The translations under genes and the position numbers were made by a program. A stretch of DNA of 64,000 nt, from NCBI GenBank assembly GCA_934546985.1, contig CAKTEE010000008.1, forward strand, positions 1-64,000, in the 5' to 3' direction. The notes under the pieces are model-generated. The model had not been told where the DNA came from and searched no databases. It saw nothing but the letters and a program-made list of their open reading frames with translations. Of the stretch, positions 27,273-35,784 are shown one piece after another. Numbering within the stretch: the first letter of the stretch is position 1; each line of letters begins with the position of its first letter. The DNA comes from an uncultured Eubacteriales bacterium (GTDB lineage: Bacteria > Bacillota > Clostridia > Oscillospirales > Acutalibacteraceae).

Positions 27273-30200
27273 TTATGTAATTAACGGGGATTTTCCAAGC
27301 ATTCGCGTTCTTCGGTTAATTTCTTTAATAACGCTGGACGTAAGACTGTTGGAATCCAGATTTATTGTTGTCCCGCTGTAATCCTGTATCGCTCCTACAA
27401 TAGCCGTAGTAGCATTCGTAACAGATTGAATAACAACCGAAGCAAGCTCATCATTTGAAGCCTCGATACTTGCACCTAACGAATTACTGTTCTCTGCTGC
27501 TGTATTTACTCTATACGGAATAACTGTGCCGGAGGCTATTACAGGCATTGCAAAATTTACTCCACTGGCAATGGCGCTCAGCTTATTTACCAAGTCTACG
27601 AAGCTTTCACTAACATCATCTGAAAAAGCAGTTAAAACATTTTTTAAACCAGCATTTCCTTTTCCAGAAAAAGTAATATCAGCCGTATTTCCGGCAGACA
27701 TAGCGTAATTACCGTTTTGGATTTCATGGGATATGGCAGAGGCCATATTAGATACTGCACCAATCGCTTTACCCTGATTTTTCTTAATACCGTAAGTCAT
27801 TAAATCAATCATATCAGGCATATATGTGTGGAAATTAGATAAAGGTCCTTCCTCTGGTTCAGAGAAACCGAGAATGGATTTGATTTTATTCGCAACACCT
27901 TTTACAGCATTTCCAACGGCGTTTTTAGCCTTTTCAATACCATTTGCCATGTTTTGGCAAACATCTTTCCCCCAAGTAAAAGCATCTGTTTTCATTGTTT
28001 CCCATTTACCTGAAACAGTAGACTTAATGGATTCCCACTTTTCAGAAGCATTGGTTTTGATATTTTCCCAACCAGTAGAAATAGTAGTCTTCAACTCACT
28101 CCACTTTTTAGACGCTTTTGTTTTAATATCCTCCCATTTGCTTGAAAGGGCTGTTTTGATAGTACCCCACTTTGTTTCCGCATCGGTTTTTATATTGTTC
28201 CAGCCTGTAGAAATTGCAGATTTTAAATTGCCCCATTTTTCAGAAGCAGTAGTTTTTAAACCATCCCAAATGCCGGAAACCGTCGTTGTAATTCCATTCC
28301 ATGCAGCAGAAGCCCCTGCACTTATATTTTTCCCATGCCCCGCTTATGGTCGAACCCAGAGAACTGAGTGCGCTGCTAAAAAATTCAGTAATAGATCCCC
28401 ATGCGTTTGTAATGCCCTGAAGCAATCCCTGAATAATAAAATTGCCCATGGGTTCCATCTCCTTTGCAGGAGAATGAATACCAAAGGCATTCTTAAACCC
28501 ATTAATGAACGGGTCAAAAATATGAGTTTTTATCCATGTGCCAAGATCGCTTAATGTATTTGAAATACCATCTAACATTCCTTGAGCAATATCCCCACCA
28601 GCATTTTTTATAAAATCCTTAAAATATGAAAGCGTATCATTATAAGCACTTTCGAGACTTTTCCATACGTTTTGCCAGAAACTAGCAGCAAGCGCATATG
28701 AACCTCCCACAATGCTTCCAAGCAATTCCCAAAATTTAGATTGAAGACTTCCCCAATCAATATTTTGTATTAACGCTACCAATGAATTCCATAAATCCTT
28801 GCCAAGTTTGTGCCAATCCAATGTCTCAATCGCTCCAATAAACAAATCAAAAAATCCAATGGCGAGGTCAGAAAGAACTCCCGACAAATTTGCAACCACA
28901 GCTATCCAATCAATATTATTCAGACATTCCGATACATCAGTACCTATACGATACCAATCTGCACCTTTTATAGCAGAACGCAAAGAATCTAATAAACCGA
29001 TTGCAAAATTGGTAAGTCCTACCCCAATTTTCGCCCAATTCACCGAAGCAAACGCATTATTAATAAAATCCGAAATATTATCGCCTAAACCTGACCAATC
29101 AAACTCTGCAATAAACCCATAAATAGAATCTATCCAAGCGGTTATATATGCCCCTAAAGTGGTTCCAAGTAATTTCCAGTCTATACCATGTACCAATCCA
29201 TTTAATCCCTTAGCAATGGCTCTTCCAATAGAATCCCAGTTAATTGTTGTCAACAGCAGAAAAATTGTATGGATAAAAGTATTAATTCCTTGTGCAAACG
29301 TATCTCCAATCCGTTCCCAATCTACCGTGTAAATGAGAGCATTAAATGCTATTGAAAAAGCAAGAATATATTTTGAAATTGTTTTTCCAACATTATCCCA
29401 ACGAATATATTTGTTAATGCGTTTAAATATTGAATTAATTTTCTTTCCAATAATAATGCCAATTTCTGCATAATCCCCGTTTTTAAATGCCATTTTTAGT
29501 GAATCTACAAAAGATTTTACCTCAGAATCAATTCCAACTTCCTCAAACATTTCTCCGACATTAGGACTAGCACTGCCGCCACCACCACTGGAAGAAGAAT
29601 CGCTAAGAATATTCAACTCATCAAATCCGGCCAACTGGCGTTTTGCTTCTTTGGCGGCTCCTGCCGTCCCATTAAGAGATTTTGCATAATCCTGCTGTAC
29701 GGCAACAGCTTTCGTAAAGGTTTTCGATCCTTTTAAAGCCGCAAAAAACATACCAATATAGTTAACTGCAGTTGCCAGCATATGAATTAATTGAGTAAGT
29801 ACCGGAGTAACAATTGATAACACAGGTGCAAACGCTGCTGCAAAGCTATTCTTTAGTAAAGTCAGACTGGAAACAAGAGCAGACATATCCGCATTAACTG
29901 AACTGGAAAATTGGGACAGGTTTTGCATTCCTTCTTTAACTCCAGTTACAATACTGTTAAGCAGCTTACGAATAACTAACCGTTTCAGCATAGAACCAAG
30001 CCCCGCGACTTTTTTAATTAAAGAATTTGTCGCCCTCCCTGCACCGCTTGTTTCTTTATGAAAAGAAGCTATTTTAAAAGCAGCGCCTTTTACAACTTTG
30101 CCAAAGCCTTTAAAAGCCCCTTTCATGATATTCCCAAAGCCTTTAGCAATCCCTTTGACTTTTGACATTACGGTGCCGAAACGGCTTGTCTCTTCTTTTG

Positions 30201-30972
30201 CTTCTGTTAAACCGGCTTTGTATTCTTTTAGTTCCGCTTCATTTTTCTGTAATTCTGCATATGCCCGATCATACTCTTCATATCCAAAACCAACGCCTGC
30301 GGCTTCCATGGTTCGCAGTTCATCTTTTAAACGCTCAATATCACTCATTAAATCCTGAACGTATTCAGATGAAGTTGTTGCATTATCAGCAATTTCCTGT
30401 AATCTATCGGATTCCTCTGATTCTGCTTTGGAAATCTGTTCTTGCATTTCTGAAAGTTTTTGAATAGCTTCTGTATATTGCCGATACTCATCTGTATCCG
30501 AACCCATTTGAAAAGCATTGCCGGAAGCCACCAACTTGCTCATTTCAGAACGGCATTGTCTTATTTTATCCTCACAGTTTTGGATAGCAGTTGCAAAGCT
30601 ATTGAATTTCAATAAAATTCCTGAATTTTCAGATTTCTCACGCTGAATTTGTAAGTGTTTTAATAGTTTTTCAGTTTCCTTTATCTCATCACCTAATTTT
30701 ATGTATTCTTCTGTAGGTGTATGTTGATTACTGAGAAACTCCATTTTAGTTTCCAACTCTGAAATAGTGTTCTCCAAAGTTTCAGCTTTGCTTTGAAATG
30801 TAGCTACAGCACTGGAACTACCGGTTATTGCTTTTTGAAAAGTTGGACCTAAAGATTCTACTTTTTTATTGAGAGATTTGACTGCACGTTTCAGATCGTT
30901 GCTATCAGCTTTAAATCCCTCAGAATTAAGTTCAGCATCAACAATAATACTGCCATCCGCCTGCTCTGCCAC
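27273..30972 (-). pseudogene. Tape measure protein gene with a frameshift near 28326
   Basis: A reading frame starting at GTG 30972 encodes 910 residues: an N-terminal coiled coil (about 1-270), hydrophobic segments at about 330-430, and tail-type repeats. It runs off into nonsense after SGAWEK and stops at 28240. The homologous continuation (ISAGASAAWNG, then tandem 11-residue repeats of the W..IKT type) is in the next frame from about 28325 to the stop at 27273. One T too many on the minus strand within GAAAAATATAAG explains the break. Joined, the protein would have about 1230 residues. It could be real damage, a sequencing error or, less likely, recoding. Confidence 0.85.
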
Positions 30973-30987
30973 AATCTCACCACCTTT

Positions 30988-31545
30988 TTATCCAAGTATT
31001 GCGTTCAATTTGTCTTTTGCAGCCTGCTCCTCAGCTGTTAATTTCGGGCGTAAAACGCATATGTTTTTATTGGCGTTCCAAAACTCACGTTCCCATTTTT
31101 CCAACTTCTTTCTTTTTTGCTTTTTTTGCCGTAAATTCAATACATGCGCAAATACACCATCTCCAATTTCCATAAAGTAGCCCATAAAAGTCCACCAATG
31201 GATATAATCAGCAGATCGTACTTCCCTTCCCGCCGCCTTATTAATGGCAGGAAACAAAATCGCCTCATCCTGCTCCCAATCCATTGTACGCGGAACGTTT
31301 TGAGCATCAGAAGCCATACCGCAATCTATAAAATATAAAGCTTGCTTATAAGCTTCCTGATAAGCAAGCTGCGGCATTAAATCAAAATCTTTATAAAGGA
31401 TATACAGGCAAATATACACCTTTTCTTCCGGCTCCAGCCCTGCATCACCAAATGCAGTTACGATTTTAAGAATATCCCTAAAATCCGTCCGAATAGAATA
31501 ATAAAATCCATGAACGTTCAGCTTATCCGGCAATTCTCCTGTCAT
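30988..31545 (-). CDS. Gp15-family tail assembly protein
   Basis: A 185-residue protein with the bacteriophage Gp15 pattern: an N-terminal YYSIRTDFRDILKI, central DADQ-like small loops, and WWTFMGYFMEIGDG followed by a basic KKQKRKKLEKWE stretch. Encoded directly upstream of the tape measure and overlapping the preceding chaperone gene by 4 bp, it corresponds to the second tail assembly chaperone. Confidence 0.75.
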   Translation of the reverse strand: MTGELPDKLNVHGFYYSIRTDFRDILKIVTAFGDAGLEPEEKVYICLYILYKDFDLMPQLAYQEAYKQALYFIDCGMASDAQNVPRTMDWEQDEAILFPAINKAAGREVRSADYIHWWTFMGYFMEIGDGVFAHVLNLRQKKQKRKKLEKWEREFWNANKNICVLRPKLTAEEQAAKDKLNAILG

Positions 31546-32051
31546 CTTTTACCGCCTTTATGTTTGCCTGTACGCTGCCCATGAGGTGCATAACCTTGTG
31601 TGTACTTATTTACCCTGCTGCGAATTTTTGAAGTTTCACGGTCAAACCGGCGGGTAATATATTTACCAACTGCATCTAAAGCATTTTCACAGTAAAACTT
31701 ACCATTTACCGGGGAAAACGGATGCATTTTTCCGAAAAATGCTTCTGACATATTTCCGCCGAACAGATAATCACATTGTTCATATAAATTTTGTTCCGCT
31801 TGCTTCATTGCGGCGGTCTCTGCTTCATTCTGTTCATCAACAGTCCCATCCGGTTTAATATTGACAGATTCTAACGGGGCTGTGATTTTATCAAAACTAC
31901 CTACAACTTGATTGTAACGATCAATAATGCCAATATCTGTAGGTCGAAAATAAAACACGCCTATTTCATCCCCTTGCCAATTACGAATCGGCACCCTTTC
32001 ACTGCCATCATCAATTACAATCCCTTCAAATTTTTTGTTTTCTTCTGACAT
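31542..32051 (-). CDS. Tail assembly chaperone-like protein
   Basis: A 169-residue protein upstream of the Gp15-like gene. The N-terminus has GIVIDDGSERVPI and GVFYFRPTDIGII, as in tail assembly chaperones of Clostridial siphophages; the C-terminus is basic (GQRTGKHKGGKR). AAGGAGG precedes 32051. The overlap with the next gene is an ATGA junction, not an obvious -1 slippery site. Confidence 0.7.
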   Translation of the reverse strand: MSEENKKFEGIVIDDGSERVPIRNWQGDEIGVFYFRPTDIGIIDRYNQVVGSFDKITAPLESVNIKPDGTVDEQNEAETAAMKQAEQNLYEQCDYLFGGNMSEAFFGKMHPFSPVNGKFYCENALDAVGKYITRRFDRETSKIRSRVNKYTQGYAPHGQRTGKHKGGKR

Positions 32052-32082
32052 TACTTTGTTCCTCCTTAAAATTTGCTATGAA

Positions 32083-32110
32083 AAAACCACCCTATAAAAT
32101 AGAGTGGTTA
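32083..32110 (-). terminator. Terminator between antirepressor and tail genes
   Basis: On the minus strand AACCACTCTAT and ATAGGGTGGTT form an 11-bp stem with one G-U pair (A-C on the plus strand, so the minus strand is the RNA), followed by six T. The tail chaperone starts only 32 bp further on, leaving no room for a promoter. Confidence 0.85.
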
Positions 32111-32233
32111 AATCGCGTATTATTTCTATCTACGCCCTGTGCAGAACGTTTCCCCTACACTCTATACCCCAGATGGGGTGGCAAGATGGTGTTCACTCCG
32201 TATTTTTACCCGCGCTCACCGTGTGGAGAGTGA
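32111..32233 (-). ncRNA. Candidate structured RNA downstream of the antirepressor
   Basis: The antirepressor stop at 32254 is followed by a GC-richer non-coding stretch that folds into four hairpins before the terminator: TCACTC/GAGTGA enclosing about 30 bases, ACCCC-ATCT-GGGGT, GTGTAG/CTGCAC (with a G-U pair on the minus strand), and GCGTA/TACGC. The wobble pairs support a minus-strand RNA. I do not recognise the family. It may be a 3' UTR element, a terminator/antiterminator switch or a processed RNA. Confidence 0.55.
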
Positions 32234-32253
32234 CCTTAAAATCATGCTATTGC

Positions 32254-32988
32254 CTATCGTACTGACTGCCGAGCACCTAAAATGCTTTCCAGTACAGGAA
32301 TCACGCTGTCAAAATAAACAAAGGTATCAACTTCTTTTGTGGAATACAAGGATTTACTGCGATAGTATTCGCCGTACTCATTTGTTTTAAGGTTATACTT
32401 CGTAGTTATAGAGCCAATTTTCTGTTTACTAACACCAAACATTTCGCCCAGTTCCGTTGCGGAGTATGTTTTCTGTTTGGATTTGGGGAGCGGCAGAAGC
32501 TGTGTACCGGTCAAAACCTCTGTTGCTTTTGCCACGAGTATATTTTTATATTCTGCGGAAAGGGTTTCCACTTTTGAAAGTTTGATAAACTGATTGGATA
32601 AACGCGCCCTTGCATTCATTTCCTTAATTTCAAGAATCTTTGCATGGTCATCTTTTTTCATAGAGTAACTTCCATTTTTGCGGATTGATGGAAGGACTTC
32701 ATTCGTCACCCAGCGTTTGAATTTTTTAGCATTGGGCAACTTACTGGAGAGGATTAAGCTATAAAGACCACTTTCATTGATAATCCATCCTCCTCGTTGA
32801 CCCAAACTCGATAACGATTCGTTATTGAGTTTATCTTCATCATCAACATGGTCATTTAAGGCTTTGCTTGCGTTTTGATACCCCAAAATAATAGTAACAT
32901 CCTTTCCAACAAACCACGGTTCATTATCAACCACTAAAGTTCTTACTTCTCCGAACTCACTATTATTAAAAATCTGAATTTCGTTCAT
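32254..32988 (-). CDS. BRO-N domain phage antirepressor
   Basis: A 244-residue protein with an N-terminal Bro-N domain (FGEVRTLVVDNEPWFVGKDV, then NESGLYSLIL and FKRWVTNEVLPSIRKNGSY, residues 10-110). A C-terminal domain contains the helix-turn-helix-like YSATELGEMFGVSKQKIG. Antirepressors of this type inactivate phage repressors during induction. It is placed in the cargo block far from the immunity region. The start overlaps the stop of the 69-residue gene (TAATG). Confidence 0.88.
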   Translation of the reverse strand: MNEIQIFNNSEFGEVRTLVVDNEPWFVGKDVTIILGYQNASKALNDHVDDEDKLNNESLSSLGQRGGWIINESGLYSLILSSKLPNAKKFKRWVTNEVLPSIRKNGSYSMKKDDHAKILEIKEMNARARLSNQFIKLSKVETLSAEYKNILVAKATEVLTGTQLLPLPKSKQKTYSATELGEMFGVSKQKIGSITTKYNLKTNEYGEYYRSKSLYSTKEVDTFVYFDSVIPVLESILGARQSVR

Positions 32989-33197
32989 TATAAAACCTCC
33001 TTAATTTTACGTCTTGCGCGTTCCGCGCGCTTACCTTGAATCATTCCATACAGGTAACAATAAACCGCCGTCCAATACCTTTCACCCTCACTCGGATACA
33101 TCGTTACAATTTTATTTAGTACAGCCGTTTCCGGTGCCGATGGAATTTCTAAATTTAATACAATTTCTATTTCGTGCAATATTTCTTTGCTTGACAT
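32988..33197 (-). CDS. Small hypothetical protein upstream of the antirepressor
   Basis: A 69-residue predicted helical protein with a basic C-terminus (QGKRAERARRKIKEVL). AAAGGAG precedes the ATG at 33197. It is coupled to the antirepressor gene and may act with it; no known family recognised. Confidence 0.7.
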   Translation of the reverse strand: MSSKEILHEIEIVLNLEIPSAPETAVLNKIVTMYPSEGERYWTAVYCYLYGMIQGKRAERARRKIKEVL

Positions 33198-33226
33198 AAC
33201 AAAAGACTCCTTTCAAAATACGTTGG

Positions 33227-33255
33227 TTGAAAGGAATCCCTATCTATGCTATAAT
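33227..33255 (+). promoter_or_regulatory. Promoter of a short intergenic RNA
   Basis: TTGAAA (33227-33232), a 17-bp spacer and TATAAT (33250-33255): close to the sigma-A consensus and directed toward the Shango genes, but followed after about 75 bp by a terminator. Confidence 0.8.
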
Positions 33256-33262
33256 ATTTCTT

Positions 33263-33333
33263 AGACGGGGTAACCTGTCGGCAATAACGATAACCTTTAA
33301 GCTTTCTCAGGGCGGGGTTATCGTTATTTTTTT
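33263..33333 (+). ncRNA. Candidate small RNA (about 71 nt) next to the antirepressor operon
   Basis: The predicted start follows the TATAAT box by seven bases and coincides with the first stem: GACGGG-GTAA-CCTGTC, a GNRA-capped hairpin. A second stem, AATAACGATAACC/GGTTATCGTTATT, has a 20-base loop and a run of T, a standard terminator. There is no start codon with a ribosome site inside. The RNA is antisense to the leader between the RHH gene and the antirepressor operon. Phage P1/P7 C4 RNA, which silences an antirepressor, is a functional analogue only; sequence relation is not shown. Confidence 0.6.
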
Positions 33334-33503
33334 ATTTCTTGTTCCTTTTTGACCAACTTTATTCCTTTTCGGACAATATCACTTCTATTAGAATTCTCTT
33401 TTCTTGCGCATTCGTCCAACTCATCTAACGTTTGCTTGTCTACTCTTATTTGAAGTTTGATGTCTTTTTTACTATCAGTTGGTCTTCCAGTTCTCGGACT
33501 CAC
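33324..33503 (-). CDS. Ribbon-helix-helix regulator of the cargo block
   Basis: A 59-residue protein: V-SPRTGRPTDSKKDIK, a beta strand LQIRVDKQ, then helices TLDELDECARKENSN and RSDIVRKGIKLVKKE. This is the MetJ/Arc (CopG-like) fold of DNA-binding repressors. GTG 33503 follows GAGGTGAT. Its promoter carries two direct repeats, suggesting autoregulation. It is divergent from the Shango genes and could control them. The 3' end overlaps the terminator of the small RNA. Confidence 0.75.
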   Translation of the reverse strand: MSPRTGRPTDSKKDIKLQIRVDKQTLDELDECARKENSNRSDIVRKGIKLVKKEQEIKK

Positions 33504-33520
33504 TTCATCACCTCACTTTC

Positions 33521-33555
33521 GCCATGACAAAATTATATATTATGCCATGACAAAA
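33521..33555. repeat. Two direct repeats GCCATGACAAAA (likely RHH operators)
   Basis: The 12-bp sequence occurs at 33521-33532 and 33544-33555, 23 bp apart (about two helical turns). One copy lies in the spacer of the RHH promoter and the other just downstream of its -10 box, ideal for autorepression. Confidence 0.65.
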
Positions 33556-33560
33556 GTCAA
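33532..33560 (-). promoter_or_regulatory. Promoter of the RHH gene
   Basis: On the minus strand TTGACT (33560-33555), a 17-bp spacer and TATAAT (33537-33532), about 30 bp before the GTG start. Confidence 0.8.
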
Positions 33561-33564
33561 TGGG

Positions 33565-33585
33565 TCATAGAAAATTTTTCTATGA
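33565..33585. promoter_or_regulatory. Perfect 21-bp palindrome between divergent promoters
   Basis: TCATAGAAAA and TTTTCTATGA flank a single central T. It lies between the RHH promoter and the Shango promoter, 5 bp from the latter's -35 box, and looks like an operator for a dimeric regulator. Confidence 0.6.
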
Positions 33586-33590
33586 ATATA

Positions 33591-33619
33591 TTGCGATTTT
33601 GCAAATTTTGTCGTAAAAT
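33591..33619 (+). promoter_or_regulatory. Putative promoter of the Shango operon
   Basis: TTGCGA (33591-33596), a 17-bp spacer and TAAAAT (33614-33619), about 66 bp upstream of the first ATG. Confidence 0.6.
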
Positions 33620-33685
33620 TAATTCATAACGTTATCTTTTTTGAATATAAAAATTTTTTTCTAACCGAGAAATGGGGCAAATTGA

Positions 33686-35773
33686 ATGAAAAAAATGGTT
33701 AAAAAAAGATTACCTGGAACTTTCATAAGGGTTTTATCATTTGTTCCTCTCATTAACTGGATATCACTTCTTTACATCGGCGTTATTAATAACAGCACAA
33801 TAAGTATTGCATGCGGAATCATATATGGATTTTTGACTTTCGTAAATTCTACATTAGCGCCATATATTTGGTTAATTGGTATTATCCATTATATATTTAT
33901 ATATCGGTGGGTTGATAAACACTTGGACAATTCACAATCACAACAAAATAATACTACATCGCTCATCTCTCAACAGTCTCAGCAATGTTGTTCTACACTA
34001 ACAACACCTCAACAATCTCCGCAAAATTTACCTTTCAATCCTCAACAAGAACAGCAAAACCATACTGTGGACACAACGAATGTTCAACCAATTTTTAATA
34101 ACACAATTTCAGATTTTTCAGATGTAACAATTTCCGGAAAAGAAGAACAAAAGCAAACCATTCCTACAGAAATTTCACCTCAACAAATTTATTCATCGGA
34201 CTACTCAGGAAACAAATTTATTCAAGATATGCATACATATGCCAACAAAGAAGAAGCCGTTGCTCAATTTGAGCCTTTTTCCGCCTATTGGCCCACCTAT
34301 AGTAATATGAATCATCGTCAACAGACATGGTATTTTTATTGGCGTTCACAGGTACGCAACGGCAACTACCCTGATACTGATATTTCATATATTTTTATAC
34401 ATGTATATGAACTACTTAATGGTGTTGGATGGGAAGTACCACAAAACGGATATGAACAAATAACTAAATTATGGTCAGAATATCAAGAACGATTTCCAAA
34501 ACTTAATTATTATTTATTTGACTGGGCCTTTGACTTTGCACAGTTATATAACCTTGAACATGATCTATCCTTGTATAGTAAATACTTACCAGTTCACCCC
34601 TCTCCTAAAATAGATATACTCATTGAAAAACACTCCGAAGAAGTTCCATTGAAACTTACATTTTCTCTTATTGATGTACTGTGCGATTATTCATTAGTAA
34701 ACAGTAAATTTTATCAAGACGGTCATCAATCTTTAATGCAAGAAGCCATTCCAAGAATAATATCACTGGCAGATGCCGCTTTACGCAAAAAAACAAACAA
34801 GGGTATTTTATCAACCTATGGTCCAAATCGGACTAAAAAACAGCAATATTATTTATTCCAATGTGCAATACATCCGGAAGCAAATAATGAAACTCTCATT
34901 TCTGTAAAAGCATATTCTTCTAATCAGCGCTTAAGAGAATATATTAACCAATTGGTACGTTATAGTGAAAATGTTTTAAGAACATTATATAATTGCCGTG
35001 GTCGTTTACGCGGCGTTACGTTAGATGAAGAAATGTCAAAACTCATCAAGTCTTTCCTTACAAAAGAATATAATCCTATACCACTAAACAATACACTAAT
35101 AGAAAAAAACAAATTAACACTTAACTTCGATAGCATTAATGAATTGAGAGAACAGTCAAACGCTGTTCGAATTGCTTTACAAGTAGATGAACCCAATACA
35201 ATAATGTCAAAAGAACTATTAACTGATATAAAAGAAGTTACTGCTATTTATATTTCTCTTACTTCTGAAGCACAACAAGTGTTAACGCATCTATACAAAT
35301 CAAATTGGACATGTGAGCAAATCACTGTAGCTGAGCCTTTAACATCAGAAATAAATAAACTCGCAGAACGCTACATCGGCTGTGATCTGTTAGTTAAGGA
35401 AGACAACATAATTACAGTAGAGGAAGATTATCGAGATGAACTTGATTATATATTTAATAATTCTCCTCAAATTCCCCAAAAACATGTTTCCTCTACTTTT
35501 AATTTATCGTTGCTCGCCCCCAATATGAAGGAATTTATCGAAACTCTTGCACCTGAACAGGAAGAAGTCCTTTACATTGTTTTAACACAGGAAAATCCCC
35601 AAGATAAACTTAATCAAATTGCAGAAACTTATATGACCATGCCTCAAATAATTGTAGACGATATCAATGAAACCGCCATACAGGTCTTAGGAGATATTAT
35701 CATAGACGCTATGGGCTCTAATCCTCAAGTATTAGACGAATATGCGGTTTCATTAAAACAATCTATTGCATAG
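33686..35773 (+). CDS. sngA: TerB-domain protein of a Shango defense system (SngA-like)
   Basis: A 695-residue protein. The first 78 residues contain two to three membrane segments (about 12-33, 38-55, 57-73). A long Gln/Asn/Ser/Thr-rich linker follows (about 80-165), then a TerB_N-type domain starting at FEPFSAYWPTYSN (about 195) with RQQTWYFYWRSQVRNGNYPDT. The second half contains a TerB_C-like region (LTLNFDSINELREQS, then EEDYRDELDYIF). TerB, DUF2791 ATPase and helicase genes in this order are the Shango anti-phage system described in recent defense surveys. The start has only a weak GGGG site. The TerB name does not imply tellurite resistance here. Confidence 0.82.
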   Translation: MKKMVKKRLPGTFIRVLSFVPLINWISLLYIGVINNSTISIACGIIYGFLTFVNSTLAPYIWLIGIIHYIFIYRWVDKHLDNSQSQQNNTTSLISQQSQQCCSTLTTPQQSPQNLPFNPQQEQQNHTVDTTNVQPIFNNTISDFSDVTISGKEEQKQTIPTEISPQQIYSSDYSGNKFIQDMHTYANKEEAVAQFEPFSAYWPTYSNMNHRQQTWYFYWRSQVRNGNYPDTDISYIFIHVYELLNGVGWEVPQNGYEQITKLWSEYQERFPKLNYYLFDWAFDFAQLYNLEHDLSLYSKYLPVHPSPKIDILIEKHSEEVPLKLTFSLIDVLCDYSLVNSKFYQDGHQSLMQEAIPRIISLADAALRKKTNKGILSTYGPNRTKKQQYYLFQCAIHPEANNETLISVKAYSSNQRLREYINQLVRYSENVLRTLYNCRGRLRGVTLDEEMSKLIKSFLTKEYNPIPLNNTLIEKNKLTLNFDSINELREQSNAVRIALQVDEPNTIMSKELLTDIKEVTAIYISLTSEAQQVLTHLYKSNWTCEQITVAEPLTSEINKLAERYIGCDLLVKEDNIITVEEDYRDELDYIFNNSPQIPQKHVSSTFNLSLLAPNMKEFIETLAPEQEEVLYIVLTQENPQDKLNQIAETYMTMPQIIVDDINETAIQVLGDIIIDAMGSNPQVLDEYAVSLKQSIA

Positions 35774-35784
35774 GAGAGATAAAA

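Noticed and set aside
27826..28554. 242-residue plus-strand frame opposite the tape measure
   Set aside because: Its repeats (HFSEAV-like) are the reverse of the coding repeats in the tape-measure gene.
31542..31545. Programmed -1 frameshift between tail assembly chaperones
   Set aside because: The two genes overlap by ATGA with a separate start for the second; no slippery heptamer was seen near the junction.
33686..35773. Tellurite resistance function for the TerB-domain gene
   Set aside because: TerB-type domains occur in many DNA-processing and defense contexts; there are no other ter genes here and the partners are an ATPase and a helicase.
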